Positions 17,401 through 25,350 of a stretch of 64,000 bases of DNA are shown one piece after another. Source of the DNA: Isoptericola croceus. GTDB lineage: Bacteria > Actinomycetota > Actinomycetes > Actinomycetales > Cellulomonadaceae. Position numbers and translations under genes: made by a program. Below the pieces are notes generated by a model, which had not been told where the DNA came from, made no database searches, and saw only the letters and a program-made list of their open reading frames with translations. The stretch's first letter is position 1, and each line of letters begins with the position of its first letter. The stretch lies in the NCBI RefSeq assembly GCF_029382255.1, contig NZ_JARLLG010000001.1, positions 1,178,001 through 1,242,000 on the forward strand, in the 5' to 3' direction.

Positions 17401-18613
17401 CGAGTACCTCTATCGCGCGGAACCGCCGTCGGCGGACAGCGAGGCGTGCAAGGACCCGGGCGGTGCGTGGGCCGGCAGCTGGCGCTCCGCACCCGCGGCT
17501 CCCCGCGTCTCCAACGACGTCGCGGCCGAGGGGTTCGCTGACGAGAGCCTCCGGATGGTCGCCCGCGTCACGACGGGCGGGTGCGACGTCCGGGTGCGGC
17601 TGTCGAACGAGTTCGGAGACCAGGACGTGACCTTCGACTCCGTCATCGTCGGCCTGCACGACGGAGAAGGACGACTCGTCCCCGGGAGTGCCAGGACGGT
17701 CACGTTCAACGGCGAGGACTCCGTCTTGGCCGCGCCCGGGTCCGAGGTCGTCTCGGACCCGGTCGGGATGGCTGTCGGTGACCGGGCGGAGCTGGCCGTG
17801 AGCTTCTATCTCCCCGAAGCGACCGGCCCCGCCACGACCCACAACCTCGACCGGGAGAACGCCTACGTCGCCGCCGGCGACCGCGCCGCCGAGGAGGACG
17901 CAGGCTCGTACCGCGAGCTCGGCCAGGCATGGATGTTCCTCGGTGGGATCGACGTTCAGGCGCCGGCCGACCAGACGGCGGTCGCCGTCGTGGGGGACTC
18001 CCTGACCGACGGGCTCGGTTCGAGCGTGGGTGCGGAGCACACCTGGCCGGACGTCCTGGCCGACCGGCTCCTGCACGCCGGTGCCGACACCGCGGTGCTC
18101 AACCGCGGTGTGGCGGCCGGCCGGCTGCTGCGCGACGCCGCGCCGCCGGAGTCGAACCCGCTGTCACTACCGGGCGGCCTCCGCCGTCTGCAGCGCGATG
18201 CCGACGACGACGGGGTCTCCACGGTGATCCTCTACCTCGGGATCAACGACATCATCCGCGGCGGCGAGATCCCGTCCGAGGCCGTCACCGCCGAGGACCT
18301 CATCACCGGGTACCGCGAGTACGCCGCGCAGGCGCGCGAGCACGGCGTGCGGGTGATCGGGGCGACCCTCACGCCGTACGGCTCGTCGCGAGCCTGGACC
18401 CGGGCGGGCGAGGATGTCCGGCAGGAGGTCAACGCCTGGATCAGAAACAGCGGTGAGCTCGACGGGATGGTCGATCTGGACGCGGCGGTCCGTGCCCAGG
18501 ACGACCCGTCGCGGATCGACCCCCGGTTCGACTACCGCGACGGTCTGCACTTCAACGATGCTGGCTACGCCGCCATGGCGGAAGCCGTCGATCTGGCACT
18601 GCTGGCCGGATAG
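14447..18613 (+). CDS. Secreted multidomain FG-GAP/VCBS + LamG + SGNH hydrolase protein
   Basis: A 1388-residue exported protein. Residues 1-35 are a Sec signal (basic start, hydrophobic TAVAVLIAGLGIGAGPAQG). Residues about 50-680 hold at least seven FG-GAP/VCBS units with calcium-type loops (DFNGNGALDI, DWDGDGHPDL, DWNGDGREDI, DLDGDGLNDL), forming a beta-propeller. Residues ~690-910 are a LamG/concanavalin-like domain (GQWHHLAAVLDF, LFVDGV, GSLDDMALYRTALD). A helical linker follows, then an SGNH/GDSL esterase with beta-sandwich (GDSLTDG, NRGVAAGRLL, LYLGINDI, DGLHFNDAG). SGNH carries catalytic Ser, Gly, Asn and His. It is likely a polysaccharide deacetylase with binding modules. Operators lie upstream and a strong terminator follows. 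Confidence 0.8.
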   Translation: MSRERRRRRATGAGTAVAVLIAGLGIGAGPAQGEVAEPLPAPPPGLERVSYGNTDLTVDLGVGLWAWPMPMDVDDDGVNDLLVSSPDKPYNGLWYFRNEGTNADPLFEAPVRLSNGLQNTQVSHVDGEVLVTRPNRLYLDVTETGFAKSTSLGVEGAVHEPDLPEGRLRGDQWYLVDFTGNGARDVVVGVGDWSEYGWDAAYDENGTWTNGPLHGYVYLLENTGTTDQPVYADPVKIEAGGKPIDVYGAPSPVVADFNGNGALDIITGEFLDSPTFFQNVGTRTEPEYAAGRGIPLTDGSELELDLQMLIVTTIDWDGDGHPDLVIGEEDGRVSLVRNTGVVDDGAPVFEPPEYFQQRAESVKVGALATPTAVDWNGDGREDIIAGDTAGRINFVENLGGDGRTPVWAEPVRLEGGGAEIRHQAGPDGSIQGPAEAKWGYTVPVAADWNHNGLPDLLVNNIWGKVVWYENVGTRTQPELAPAQPVEVEWEGAAPKPAWNWWDPEGNELVTQWRTTPFVTDLDGDGLNDLVMLDHEGYLAYFQRAADGMLRPGERIFIGEEGSSKFERGNGARVDAPKGPLQLNASEDGQSGRRKFVMTDWTGNGRLDILMNGTNVQLLENVGTQDEPWLFRLAGDVANGQLAGHTTAPTIVNWDGDTTPDLLIGAEDGHFYHQPWNFGSTLPERRPETPAEPGEIVGAWNFDEGEGHVARDSSGHGNDGIVDGARWVSGHRGTALKFDAFNDYVDLSYQAGPHLEGAPGATLTSWVNIDSLESGAQRIFGTRINGGTAGFEVTFENVNGTARVAVAGRSHPGDAYRKHQFLAPVIKPGQWHHLAAVLDFEEDAVRLFVDGVEQHADESGRNFRADAYEYGRGTQPDAIGRSPDGGAYFRGSLDDMALYRTALDQRQIILDALTADVDRFAANGDVVDEIERPLGRLLSNARRHLAADEYAEAREQLAAAQELVAGTPGERFVESAARSRILGLLREYLYRAEPPSADSEACKDPGGAWAGSWRSAPAAPRVSNDVAAEGFADESLRMVARVTTGGCDVRVRLSNEFGDQDVTFDSVIVGLHDGEGRLVPGSARTVTFNGEDSVLAAPGSEVVSDPVGMAVGDRAELAVSFYLPEATGPATTHNLDRENAYVAAGDRAAEEDAGSYRELGQAWMFLGGIDVQAPADQTAVAVVGDSLTDGLGSSVGAEHTWPDVLADRLLHAGADTAVLNRGVAAGRLLRDAAPPESNPLSLPGGLRRLQRDADDDGVSTVILYLGINDIIRGGEIPSEAVTAEDLITGYREYAAQAREHGVRVIGATLTPYGSSRAWTRAGEDVRQEVNAWIRNSGELDGMVDLDAAVRAQDDPSRIDPRFDYRDGLHFNDAGYAAMAEAVDLALLAG

Positions 18614-18616
18614 AAG

Positions 18617-18660
18617 AGTCCGGGTGGCGAGCGCGGGAACGCTCGCCACCCGGACTTCTT
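18617..18660. terminator. Strong bidirectional terminator
   Basis: A perfect 16-bp stem (18618-18633 with 18640-18655, GTCCGGGTGGCGAGCG arm) has a 6-nt loop and a TTCTT tail. It lies between the stop of the large secreted protein and the end of the convergent lacI-type gene, and can serve both. Confidence 0.85.
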
Positions 18661-18694
18661 GCCGGCACCGCTCAGCCAACCGGACGGAAGCCGG

Positions 18695-19723
18695 TCACCG
18701 AGCCGTCCGGGCGGACACCGTCGCGTCCTCGATCTCCTGGACGATGTGCCGGGCCGGAGCGTCGTCGCCGGCGATGCGCCCGAGCAGGAGCCTGGCGGCG
18801 GTCACGCCGAGGCTGCGCGGGCTGAGAGGGACCAGTGTGACGTCCGAGGTGCGTGAGGTCGCGAACGGCAGGTCACCGACGACGCCGACACCGAGCTCCG
18901 GACCGGTGACCTTGCCGCCAGCGCCGGCGCCCGGGCTCGGGAGCGGCCGGCCGTACCGGTCCGCGAGGGCGCGCAGCACCCCGACACCGGCGAGGTTGTT
19001 CGTCGCCAGGACCGCGTCGGCCGTCGGCGAGCGATCGAGCAGCACGCCCAGCGCCTCGTAGCCGCCGTCGACCCGAAAGTTGGCGTGGACGAGCAGGTCG
19101 TCGTCCGCGGCCAGGCCGGCGTCGCGCAGCGCGTCGCGCCAGCCGTCGGCGCGATCGACCGCCGTGCTGGTCGCCGCGGGGCCGGTGATGCACGCGATCC
19201 GGCGAAAGCCCCGATCGGCGAGCGCACGGGCGGCGCGGTAGCCGAGGGAGCGGTTGTCGAACGTCACCTGGTCGACCGCGTGCGTCACGCGGCGGTCGAA
19301 GACCACGACGCTGCGGCCGTGCCCGACCAGCTTGTCGATCGACGGTGTCGATGTCGCGGGAGCGAGGAGCACGCCGGCCATCTTCTCGTCGTGCACGACG
19401 GCGAGGTAGCGCTCCTCCTTGTCCGCCCGATCGTCGGTGTTGCAGAGCACGACGGACAGCCCTGCCTCGAGCGCCACGTCCTCCACACCGCGCGCGACCG
19501 CGGTGAAGAAGGGGTTCTCGACGTCGGGCAGCACGAGGGCGATCACCTCGCTGTGGCGCCGCCGCAGGGACCGTGCCGTGCGGTCGGGCGAGTAGCCCAG
19601 TTCCGCGACGGCGTCCCGGACCGCGGCCGCGAGCTCGGGCCGGACGTTCTTCCCGTTGAGCGCCCGGGAGACGGTCGCCGTGGAGACGCCCGCTCGGCGC
19701 GCGACGTCGACGATGCGTGCCAT
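18695..19723 (-). CDS. LacI-family transcriptional regulator
   Basis: A 342-residue repressor. It has an N-terminal LacI HTH and hinge (IVDVARRAGVSTATVSRALN, ELGYSPDRTARSLR) and a periplasmic-binding-like effector domain (VIALVLPDVENPFFTAVARG onward). The ATG has AGGAGG upstream. Three ATCGAT-centred palindromes flank the two divergent promoters of the island, one of them upstream of this gene. It is therefore the probable repressor of the whole catabolic set and of itself, relieved by a pathway sugar. The effector is unknown. Confidence 0.88.
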   Translation of the reverse strand: MARIVDVARRAGVSTATVSRALNGKNVRPELAAAVRDAVAELGYSPDRTARSLRRRHSEVIALVLPDVENPFFTAVARGVEDVALEAGLSVVLCNTDDRADKEERYLAVVHDEKMAGVLLAPATSTPSIDKLVGHGRSVVVFDRRVTHAVDQVTFDNRSLGYRAARALADRGFRRIACITGPAATSTAVDRADGWRDALRDAGLAADDDLLVHANFRVDGGYEALGVLLDRSPTADAVLATNNLAGVGVLRALADRYGRPLPSPGAGAGGKVTGPELGVGVVGDLPFATSRTSDVTLVPLSPRSLGVTAARLLLGRIAGDDAPARHIVQEIEDATVSARTAR

Positions 19724-19845
19724 GAGAGCTCCTCCTGTTGGGCGCGCGGACCGGTCTGCGCCATCGCCGCCCACTGTACGGCGGCTCGACCTGGTGTGTT
19801 GCGCAGCTCGGCACGACGGCGTATGTTCGCGGTCAACAGTGAGCA

Positions 19846-19857
19846 GCAATCGATTAC
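19846..19857. promoter_or_regulatory. LacI operator O3
   Basis: GCAATCGATTAC, identical to O1, lies between the lacI-type gene and the plus-strand FCD/transport operon, 22 bases upstream of the FCD gene start. Confidence 0.7.
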
Positions 19858-19879
19858 AGCAGGAAGGCGAGGAGGTCCG

Positions 19880-20260
19880 GTGAGCTCCACCGATGGTCAC
19901 TGGCGACGCACGGCGATGAGCGTCCCAAAGGGCTCGTCGAGTCGCGCCGCCGCCGAGGCTCATCAACCGACCGCGTTCGCCACCGCCGACCTCGACTTCC
20001 ACTCCGCCTTCTACGCCGCGTCCGGCAACCGCCGCCTCGACGCGATCTGGCTCCAGTACCGCCCCACCTTCGCGGGCATGCTCGCCGTCACGAACGCCGA
20101 GAACCAGGACCTGGCACCGACGTTCGACGATTACGCGGCGCTTCTGCGCTCCGTCCGGAGCGGCGACCTCCGCCACACGCTCGAGCTCATCGAGGAGCAC
20201 CTCGACGGGTCGCACCGCCGGATGCTCACCGCCTACTCGCGGTTCGTCGCTCCACCATGA
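19880..20260 (+). CDS. FCD-domain-only protein (GntR-regulator remnant or ligand sensor)
   Basis: About 126 residues from a GTG with GGAGG upstream. The sequence FATADLDFHSAFYAASGNRR and LELIEEHLDGSHRRM matches the C-terminal FCD ligand-binding domain of GntR/FadR regulators. That domain normally follows a winged-HTH of ~70 residues, which is absent here. The first ~25 residues show no DNA-binding motif. It is either a truncated regulator or a free-standing sensor. It is first in line for the transport operon, directly behind operator O3. Confidence 0.65.
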   Translation: MSSTDGHWRRTAMSVPKGSSSRAAAEAHQPTAFATADLDFHSAFYAASGNRRLDAIWLQYRPTFAGMLAVTNAENQDLAPTFDDYAALLRSVRSGDLRHTLELIEEHLDGSHRRMLTAYSRFVAPP

Positions 20261-20353
20261 CCCGAACCTGACCTCTCCCGGCGCCGTCGCCCGAGGTGGT
20301 CACCGAGGAATCCAGCACGAACCCCGCAGCCACGACAAAGGAGTTGTCACGAC

Positions 20354-21328
20354 ATGAACCGACGCAGCACGCACCTGATCACCGCCGGGGCGGCGGTAGC
20401 CGCCACCGCGCTCGCACTCTCCGCCTGCTCCGGAGGCCAGAGCGAGGGCGGCGGTGACGCCGACTACCCGAGCGATGACGTCACGCTCATCGTCCAGGCC
20501 GCTGCCGGCGGCGGGTCCGACCTCACGTCCCGGGCCCTCTCGAACGAGCTCGAGCCGATCCTCGACACCTCCATCGTGGTCGAGAACCGGCCTGGTGCCT
20601 CCGGGTCGACCGCCATGCAGTACGTCGCCGACCAGGAGCCCGACGGGTACACGATCGGCTTCGTCCCGGTCGAGATCGCGATGCTCGGCCATCAGGAATT
20701 CGACGTCGACCCGGCCGACTACGACTTCCTCGGGCAGCTCATGCTCGCGCCGGGCGTGCTCGTCGTCCCGGCCGACAGCCCGTACGAGACGCTCGACGGC
20801 TTCATCGAGGGCGCGAAGTCGGAGCCGGTGTCCGTCGCCAACTCGGGCGCAGGAGGGATCTGGGAGGCTGCGGCGCTCGGGCTCGCGGACGCCACCGGTG
20901 CCCAGATCACGCCCGTCCCGTTCGACGGCGGCGCCCCGACCGTCGCAGCGGCCATCGGCGACCAGGTCGACGCCGCCGTCGCAGGGAGCGGCGAGGTCTC
21001 GGCAGCGGTAGCCGAGGGCCAGGTCAAGGCGCTCGCGATCTTCCACTCCGAGCGGCACCCCGACCTGCCCGACACGCCCACCGCCGCCGAGGAGGGGTAC
21101 GACGACCTCGAGTTCGGCGGCTGGGGTGGCATCTACGCGCCCGCAGGCCTTCCGGACGACGTCCGCTCGACCCTCGAGAGCGCGATCGAGGAGGCGGCGA
21201 CCTCCGACGGCTTCGTCGACACGATCACCGCGTCCGGCGCCCTGGCCGTCTACAAGTCGTCCGACGAGTTCGCCGACTTCGTGAGCGCGGAGTACGACCG
21301 CTTCGGGCCGATCCTCGGGAACGGCTGA
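20354..21328 (+). CDS. Tripartite tricarboxylate transporter substrate-binding lipoprotein (TctC/BugT)
   Basis: A 324-residue extracytoplasmic binding protein. The signal peptide ends at a lipobox (ALSACSGG), so it is lipid-anchored. Mature motifs are VTLIVQAAAGGGSDLTSRAL, VVENRPGASG and NSGAGG, typical of the Bug/TctC family that binds carboxylates. The ATG is preceded by AAAGGAG. Its last base overlaps the next start (TGATG). With TctB and TctA it forms a cation-driven uptake system. The acidic-sugar substrate is inferred from neighbours. Confidence 0.88.
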   Translation: MNRRSTHLITAGAAVAATALALSACSGGQSEGGGDADYPSDDVTLIVQAAAGGGSDLTSRALSNELEPILDTSIVVENRPGASGSTAMQYVADQEPDGYTIGFVPVEIAMLGHQEFDVDPADYDFLGQLMLAPGVLVVPADSPYETLDGFIEGAKSEPVSVANSGAGGIWEAAALGLADATGAQITPVPFDGGAPTVAAAIGDQVDAAVAGSGEVSAAVAEGQVKALAIFHSERHPDLPDTPTAAEEGYDDLEFGGWGGIYAPAGLPDDVRSTLESAIEEAATSDGFVDTITASGALAVYKSSDEFADFVSAEYDRFGPILGNG

Positions 21329-21834
21329 TGGACTCCACCGGTGCTTCGCGGGTCACCCCGTCCTCCTCGGACGGGGTGATCCCCGCGCCGACGTCGAAGG
21401 CACTCGAGATCGCGTCGGCCCTCGGGGCACTCGTGTTCCTCGGCGCGCTCGCCTTCCTCGCACGGCGGATCGAGCTCCGCACGGAGACCGGTGGTATCGA
21501 CCCCCGGTGGTGGCCCGAGCTCCTGGGGACGTTCGGCGTCGTCGTGGCCGTCGCCCTGCTGGTGGTGTCCGTCCTCCGGCGGCCGACGCCGCGAGAGGAC
21601 GTGGAGCCATCCACCCGCGCCGGCTTCGTGCGCGTCGTGATCACGATCGCGCTCACCGCGGCCTTCCTCCTTGCGTGGCCGTTCGTCGGCTTCCTCGTCG
21701 CCGCCGCCGTCTTCCTCCTCGCGGTGACGGTCGTGTTCGGCGGCCGCGGATGGCGGGTGCTGATCCTGTTCCCGCTCCTCACGACCGCATTCATCTACCT
21801 GCTCTTCGACACGCTTCTCGAGGTGCCGCTGTGA
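21328..21834 (+). CDS. Tripartite tricarboxylate transporter small membrane subunit (TctB)
   Basis: A 168-residue protein with four hydrophobic segments (LEIASALGALVFLGALAFLA, WWPELLGTFGVVVAVALLVV, ITIALTAAFLLAWPFVGFLV, LILFPLLTTAFIYLLF). It sits between TctC and TctA, the canonical position for poorly conserved TctB. Both ends overlap neighbours (TGATG upstream, GTGA downstream), indicating translational coupling and balanced assembly. Confidence 0.85.
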   Translation: MDSTGASRVTPSSSDGVIPAPTSKALEIASALGALVFLGALAFLARRIELRTETGGIDPRWWPELLGTFGVVVAVALLVVSVLRRPTPREDVEPSTRAGFVRVVITIALTAAFLLAWPFVGFLVAAAVFLLAVTVVFGGRGWRVLILFPLLTTAFIYLLFDTLLEVPL

Positions 21835-23357
21835 ACGTCGTCCTCGACGGGCTCGCCCCGCTTCTCGACCTGACGGTGGTGTTCTGCCTCCTGGCGGGGC
21901 TCCTCGTCGGCACCCTCGTCGGCACCTTCCCCGGAGTGACCGGGTCGATGGCGGTCGCCATCGCCGCCGGCTTCACGCTCACGCTCGAGCCGGTGCAGGG
22001 CCTCGCCGTCCTCCTCACCATCTACGTCGGCGCCAACTACGGCGACCGCATCCCATCGATCCTGGTCAACACGCCCGGCACGCCCGCCGCGATCGCCACC
22101 ACGTTCGACGGCTACCCGCTCGCCAAGCAGGGCAAGGCCGGGCTGGCGCTCGTCGCGTCGTCGTTCGTCACGACCGGCGGGATCCTCGTGTCGATGGCCG
22201 TGTTCCTCCTCGCGGCTCGGCCCATCGCGCAGTTTGCGCTCAAGTTCGGACCCGCCGAGATGTTCGCGCTCGTGGTGTTCGGGCTCACCGTGATGATCTC
22301 CATCTCGTCGAGATCGCTCCTCAAGGGCGTCATCGCCGGGATCGTCGGCCTCGCGATCGCTACCGTCGGTCGCGACCCCGTGACGGGCGACGCGCGATTC
22401 GTCTTCGGCGTCAACGACCTCAGCTCCGGCCTGCCGTTCATCGCCGTCATCATCGGCCTCTTCGGCATCGCCGAGCTGTTCGACCAGCTGCTGACCCACC
22501 ATCAGCACACCGTGCGGCCCATCTCGTCGCTCGGCCGGTGGTGGCCGACTCGCGGTGAGATCAAGCAGATGCGAGCGCCCTTCGCCCTCGGGTCGGTCAT
22601 CGGCACGTTCGTCGGCGCCGTGCCCGCGGCCGGCGGCGACATCGCCGGCCTCATCGGCTGGGACCGGGCCAAGCGGATGTCGAAGAAGCCCGAGGAGTTC
22701 GGCAAGGGCTCCCTCGAAGGGCTGGCCGCGGCCGACACGTCGTCGAGCGCGACCCTCGGAGGCTCCCTGACGACGACCATGGCGCTCGGCATCCCGGGTG
22801 ACTCGGTCATGGCCGTGATGATCGGGTCGATGGTGATCTGGGGCCTGCAGCCCGGACCGTCGCTGTTCAGCAACAGCCCGGACCTCGTCATCACGATCGC
22901 GGCGATCATGATCGTCGCGACCCTGCTGTCGCTCGCGATCAGCCTCGTGCGGATGCGCGGGATGGTGCGGCTCCTCGACCTTCCCGTGCACTACCTCTGG
23001 GCGGGCATCCTCGTGTTCTGCGCCGTCGGCACATACACCACCACGAACTCGATGTACACCGTCTGGGTCATGCTCATCTCGGGCGTGGTCGGGCTCGTCA
23101 TGAAGCGCACCGGCTTCCCCGCAGGACCGGTCGTGCTGGGCCTGCTGCTCGGTCCGCTCGCCGAGGCGAATCTGCGCCGCGCGCTGCTGATCGACGGCCC
23201 GGCGTCGTTGGTCACCCAGCCGATCGCGGCCGTGCTGCTCGGGCTCGCACTCATCGGGCTCGTGACACCGCTCATCGCCAAGGTCCGTGTGGCGCGTCGT
23301 CGAGGCACCCACTCGGGAGGCGCGCGAGACACGGCGTCGAGCGGACTCGGTCAGTGA
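21831..23357 (+). CDS. Tripartite tricarboxylate transporter large membrane subunit (TctA)
   Basis: A 508-residue, ~12-helix permease. Family landmarks are GTLVGTFPGVTGSMAVAIA, YGDRIPSILVNTPGTPAAIA and FVGAVPAAGGDIAGLIGWDR with the repeated PG/G-rich loops, and LGIPGDSVMAVM. The GTG start overlaps the TctB stop. It would import the TctC-bound anion, coupled to H+ or Na+. A longer in-frame reading runs antiparallel through tctB and is not coding. Confidence 0.9.
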   Translation: MNVVLDGLAPLLDLTVVFCLLAGLLVGTLVGTFPGVTGSMAVAIAAGFTLTLEPVQGLAVLLTIYVGANYGDRIPSILVNTPGTPAAIATTFDGYPLAKQGKAGLALVASSFVTTGGILVSMAVFLLAARPIAQFALKFGPAEMFALVVFGLTVMISISSRSLLKGVIAGIVGLAIATVGRDPVTGDARFVFGVNDLSSGLPFIAVIIGLFGIAELFDQLLTHHQHTVRPISSLGRWWPTRGEIKQMRAPFALGSVIGTFVGAVPAAGGDIAGLIGWDRAKRMSKKPEEFGKGSLEGLAAADTSSSATLGGSLTTTMALGIPGDSVMAVMIGSMVIWGLQPGPSLFSNSPDLVITIAAIMIVATLLSLAISLVRMRGMVRLLDLPVHYLWAGILVFCAVGTYTTTNSMYTVWVMLISGVVGLVMKRTGFPAGPVVLGLLLGPLAEANLRRALLIDGPASLVTQPIAAVLLGLALIGLVTPLIAKVRVARRRGTHSGGARDTASSGLGQ

Positions 23358-24496
23358 GTCCTCGTGGTGGCGGTAAGCGAGGCGTGCATCCGCGCGTGCG
23401 TCGCCGGTGGGTCGCGGTCGACCACGACGGGTGGAGCCAGGCGCACGGGTCGACGGTCCTGACGCACGCAGGCGACGTACTCGCCGCCTGGTTCGCCGGC
23501 ACGCGCGAGGGCACGGCAGACAACCGGGTGTGGCTCGCGCGGCGCGGCCCGCGAGGCCCCTGGGAAGAGCCCGTGGTCGTCGACGCGGGCGACGTCGCGC
23601 GCTGGAACCCCGTGCTCGCGCACGGCCCCGCGGGCGACCTGTGGCTGTTCCTGCGTCGCGGCGCGCGAATCTCCGCGTGGACCACGTGGGTGCGCCGCTC
23701 GTCCGACGGCGGGAGGTCCTGGGTGGAGGTGGCCGAGCTCGTCACGGGCGACGTCGGGGGTCGGGGTCCCGTCAAGAACTCTCCTGTCACTGCCCCCGAC
23801 GGCGCCTGGCTCGCTCCGGGGTCGACCGAGGAGTGGGGCGATCGGTTGCAGTGGCAGCCGTTCGTCGACCGCTCCGAGGACGGCGGGCGCACCTGGCAGG
23901 CGGCGCCGATCCCGCTCGACCGTTCCCGCCTGCGGGGCGCCGGTGCGATCCAGCCCGCCCTGTGGGTGCGTGACGGGCGGGTGCACGCGCTCCTGCGAAG
24001 TGCCGAGGGCCGGGCGCTCAGCTCGTCCTCGACGGACGGGGGACGGACCTGGTCGGTCGCCGACCTGACGGGCCTGCCGAACAACAACTCCGGGCTCACG
24101 GTGGTCTCCCTGCCCGGTGGTCGGGTCGCGTGCGTGCACAATCCCGTCGCGGGGGACTGGGGCGCACGGTGCCCGCTGGTGGTATCCGTCTCCGACGACG
24201 ACGGGCAGACCTGGCGGCAGATGCTGACCGTCGAGGACGGGGTCACACCGATCGACGACGACCCGTTCCTGATCCCGTCCGCTCCGCCCCCGGGCCCGGC
24301 CTTCGAGCCCGCCGACCGCGGCGTCGGCACTGACGGCACCGGCGAGTACTCCTATCCCGCAGCCGTTCTCGACGGCGACACGCTCCTCGTCACCTACACG
24401 TGGCAGCGCCGGGGCATCGTCGAGGCCCTCGTCCCGCTCAAGGCTCTCGCGACGTACCCGACCACGTCCCTCCCGCCGACAGAGAGAAGACCATGA
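23354..24496 (+). CDS. Sialidase-fold (BNR/Asp-box) protein
   Basis: A 380-residue protein with no signal peptide, so cytoplasmic. The N-terminal HGSTVLTHAGDVLAAWFAGT and REGTADNRVWLAR match the BNR_2 sialidase-like family. Four Asp-box motifs are visible (SSDGGRSW, SEDGGRTW, STDGGRTW, SDDDGQTW), giving a beta-propeller. The GTG start overlaps tctA. In this context it likely cleaves or modifies an imported oligosaccharide or acidic sugar before the aldolase. Members include hydrolases and lyases; sialic acid as substrate is not supported, since no other sialic-acid gene is present. Confidence 0.75.
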   Translation: MSPRGGGKRGVHPRVRRRWVAVDHDGWSQAHGSTVLTHAGDVLAAWFAGTREGTADNRVWLARRGPRGPWEEPVVVDAGDVARWNPVLAHGPAGDLWLFLRRGARISAWTTWVRRSSDGGRSWVEVAELVTGDVGGRGPVKNSPVTAPDGAWLAPGSTEEWGDRLQWQPFVDRSEDGGRTWQAAPIPLDRSRLRGAGAIQPALWVRDGRVHALLRSAEGRALSSSSTDGGRTWSVADLTGLPNNNSGLTVVSLPGGRVACVHNPVAGDWGARCPLVVSVSDDDGQTWRQMLTVEDGVTPIDDDPFLIPSAPPPGPAFEPADRGVGTDGTGEYSYPAAVLDGDTLLVTYTWQRRGIVEALVPLKALATYPTTSLPPTERRP

Positions 24497-25350
24497 CTGC
24501 TCGCATCATCAGCGCCGTGCCCGTCCCGTTCACGCAGGCAGGCGACCTCGACCTCGCGACCTACGACGCCGCTCTCGCCGCGATCGCTCCGCACGTCGGA
24601 GGCGCCCTCGTCGCCGGGACGACGGGAGAGTTCCCGGCGCTCGACGACGGCGAGCGGGTCGAGCTGTTCCGGCGGGCCGTGGAAGCGCTGGGCCCGGGGC
24701 GCGTGGTCGCGCACCTCGGGCACGGCAGCACGCGCCAGGTGCTGCGCCTCGCCGACGCCGTCGCTGCGCTGGGGATCCGCCGCCTCGCACTCCTGAGCCC
24801 GTACTACCTGCCGACCGACGACGCCGGCGTCATCGCCTTCTTCCGCGCGCTCACGGAGGCGCACCCGCAGGCCGAGGTCTATGCCTACCTCTTCCCGGAA
24901 CGCACCGGCATGAACGTCTCGCCGACGGCTCTCGCAGCCGTCATGCGGCTGCCCGGGATGGTCGGTGTGAAGCTGTCGGGCGGAGCAGCGGCACGCCTGC
25001 CCGAGTATGCGGCCGTGCTCGCCCCGGGCCAGGAGCTCTACTCGGGCGACGACGCCACGCTGCCGCAGGTGCTCGCCGCGGGCGGGACCGGGGTGGTCTC
25101 GGGCGTCTCGAGCGCGTTCCCGGTGACCTTCGCCGCGCTCGCGCGGGCGCTCGACGCCAACGACCCGGCCGCGGAAGGCCTCCAGCAGGTCGTGCGGACG
25201 ATCGTCCCGCTGGTCGGGCCGACCATCCCGCGGCTCAAGGCCGCGATGGCGGCCCGTGACGGCGCCGCCTGGGCGTCGCGCATGGCGCTGCCCGCCGTCG
25301 ACGACGCGACGCTCACGGCGATCCGCGACGCCATCGCGGCGCACCACTGA
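24493..25350 (+). CDS. Dihydrodipicolinate synthase / N-acetylneuraminate lyase family aldolase
   Basis: A 285-residue TIM-barrel class I aldolase. Motifs are GTTGEFPAL (substrate carboxylate loop), YLFPERTG (catalytic Tyr), GVKLSGG (Schiff-base Lys) and YSGDDATLPQVLAAGGTGV. The start overlaps the sialidase-fold gene (ATGA). Chromosomal DapA is normally elsewhere, and the operon is catabolic. It therefore more likely cleaves or dehydrates a 2-keto-3-deoxy sugar acid to pyruvate and an aldehyde. It is the final gene of the coupled plus-strand operon. Confidence 0.82.
   Translation: MTARIISAVPVPFTQAGDLDLATYDAALAAIAPHVGGALVAGTTGEFPALDDGERVELFRRAVEALGPGRVVAHLGHGSTRQVLRLADAVAALGIRRLALLSPYYLPTDDAGVIAFFRALTEAHPQAEVYAYLFPERTGMNVSPTALAAVMRLPGMVGVKLSGGAAARLPEYAAVLAPGQELYSGDDATLPQVLAAGGTGVVSGVSSAFPVTFAALARALDANDPAAEGLQQVVRTIVPLVGPTIPRLKAAMAARDGAAWASRMALPAVDDATLTAIRDAIAAHH

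Noticed and set aside
14450-18076. Open minus-strand frame of 1208 codons opposite the secreted FG-GAP protein
   Set aside because: A GC-skewed shadow of a genuine coding strand with recognisable domains; the opposite frame has no known motif and no start signals.
21795-23312. Minus-strand frame of 505 codons opposite tctA
   Set aside because: His/Asp/Arg-rich antisense shadow of the permease; no domain or ribosome site.
23354-24496. True sialidase in a sialic-acid pathway
   Set aside because: The Asp-box fold is clear, but the other sialic-acid catabolic genes are absent and the protein is not exported, so only the fold is claimed.
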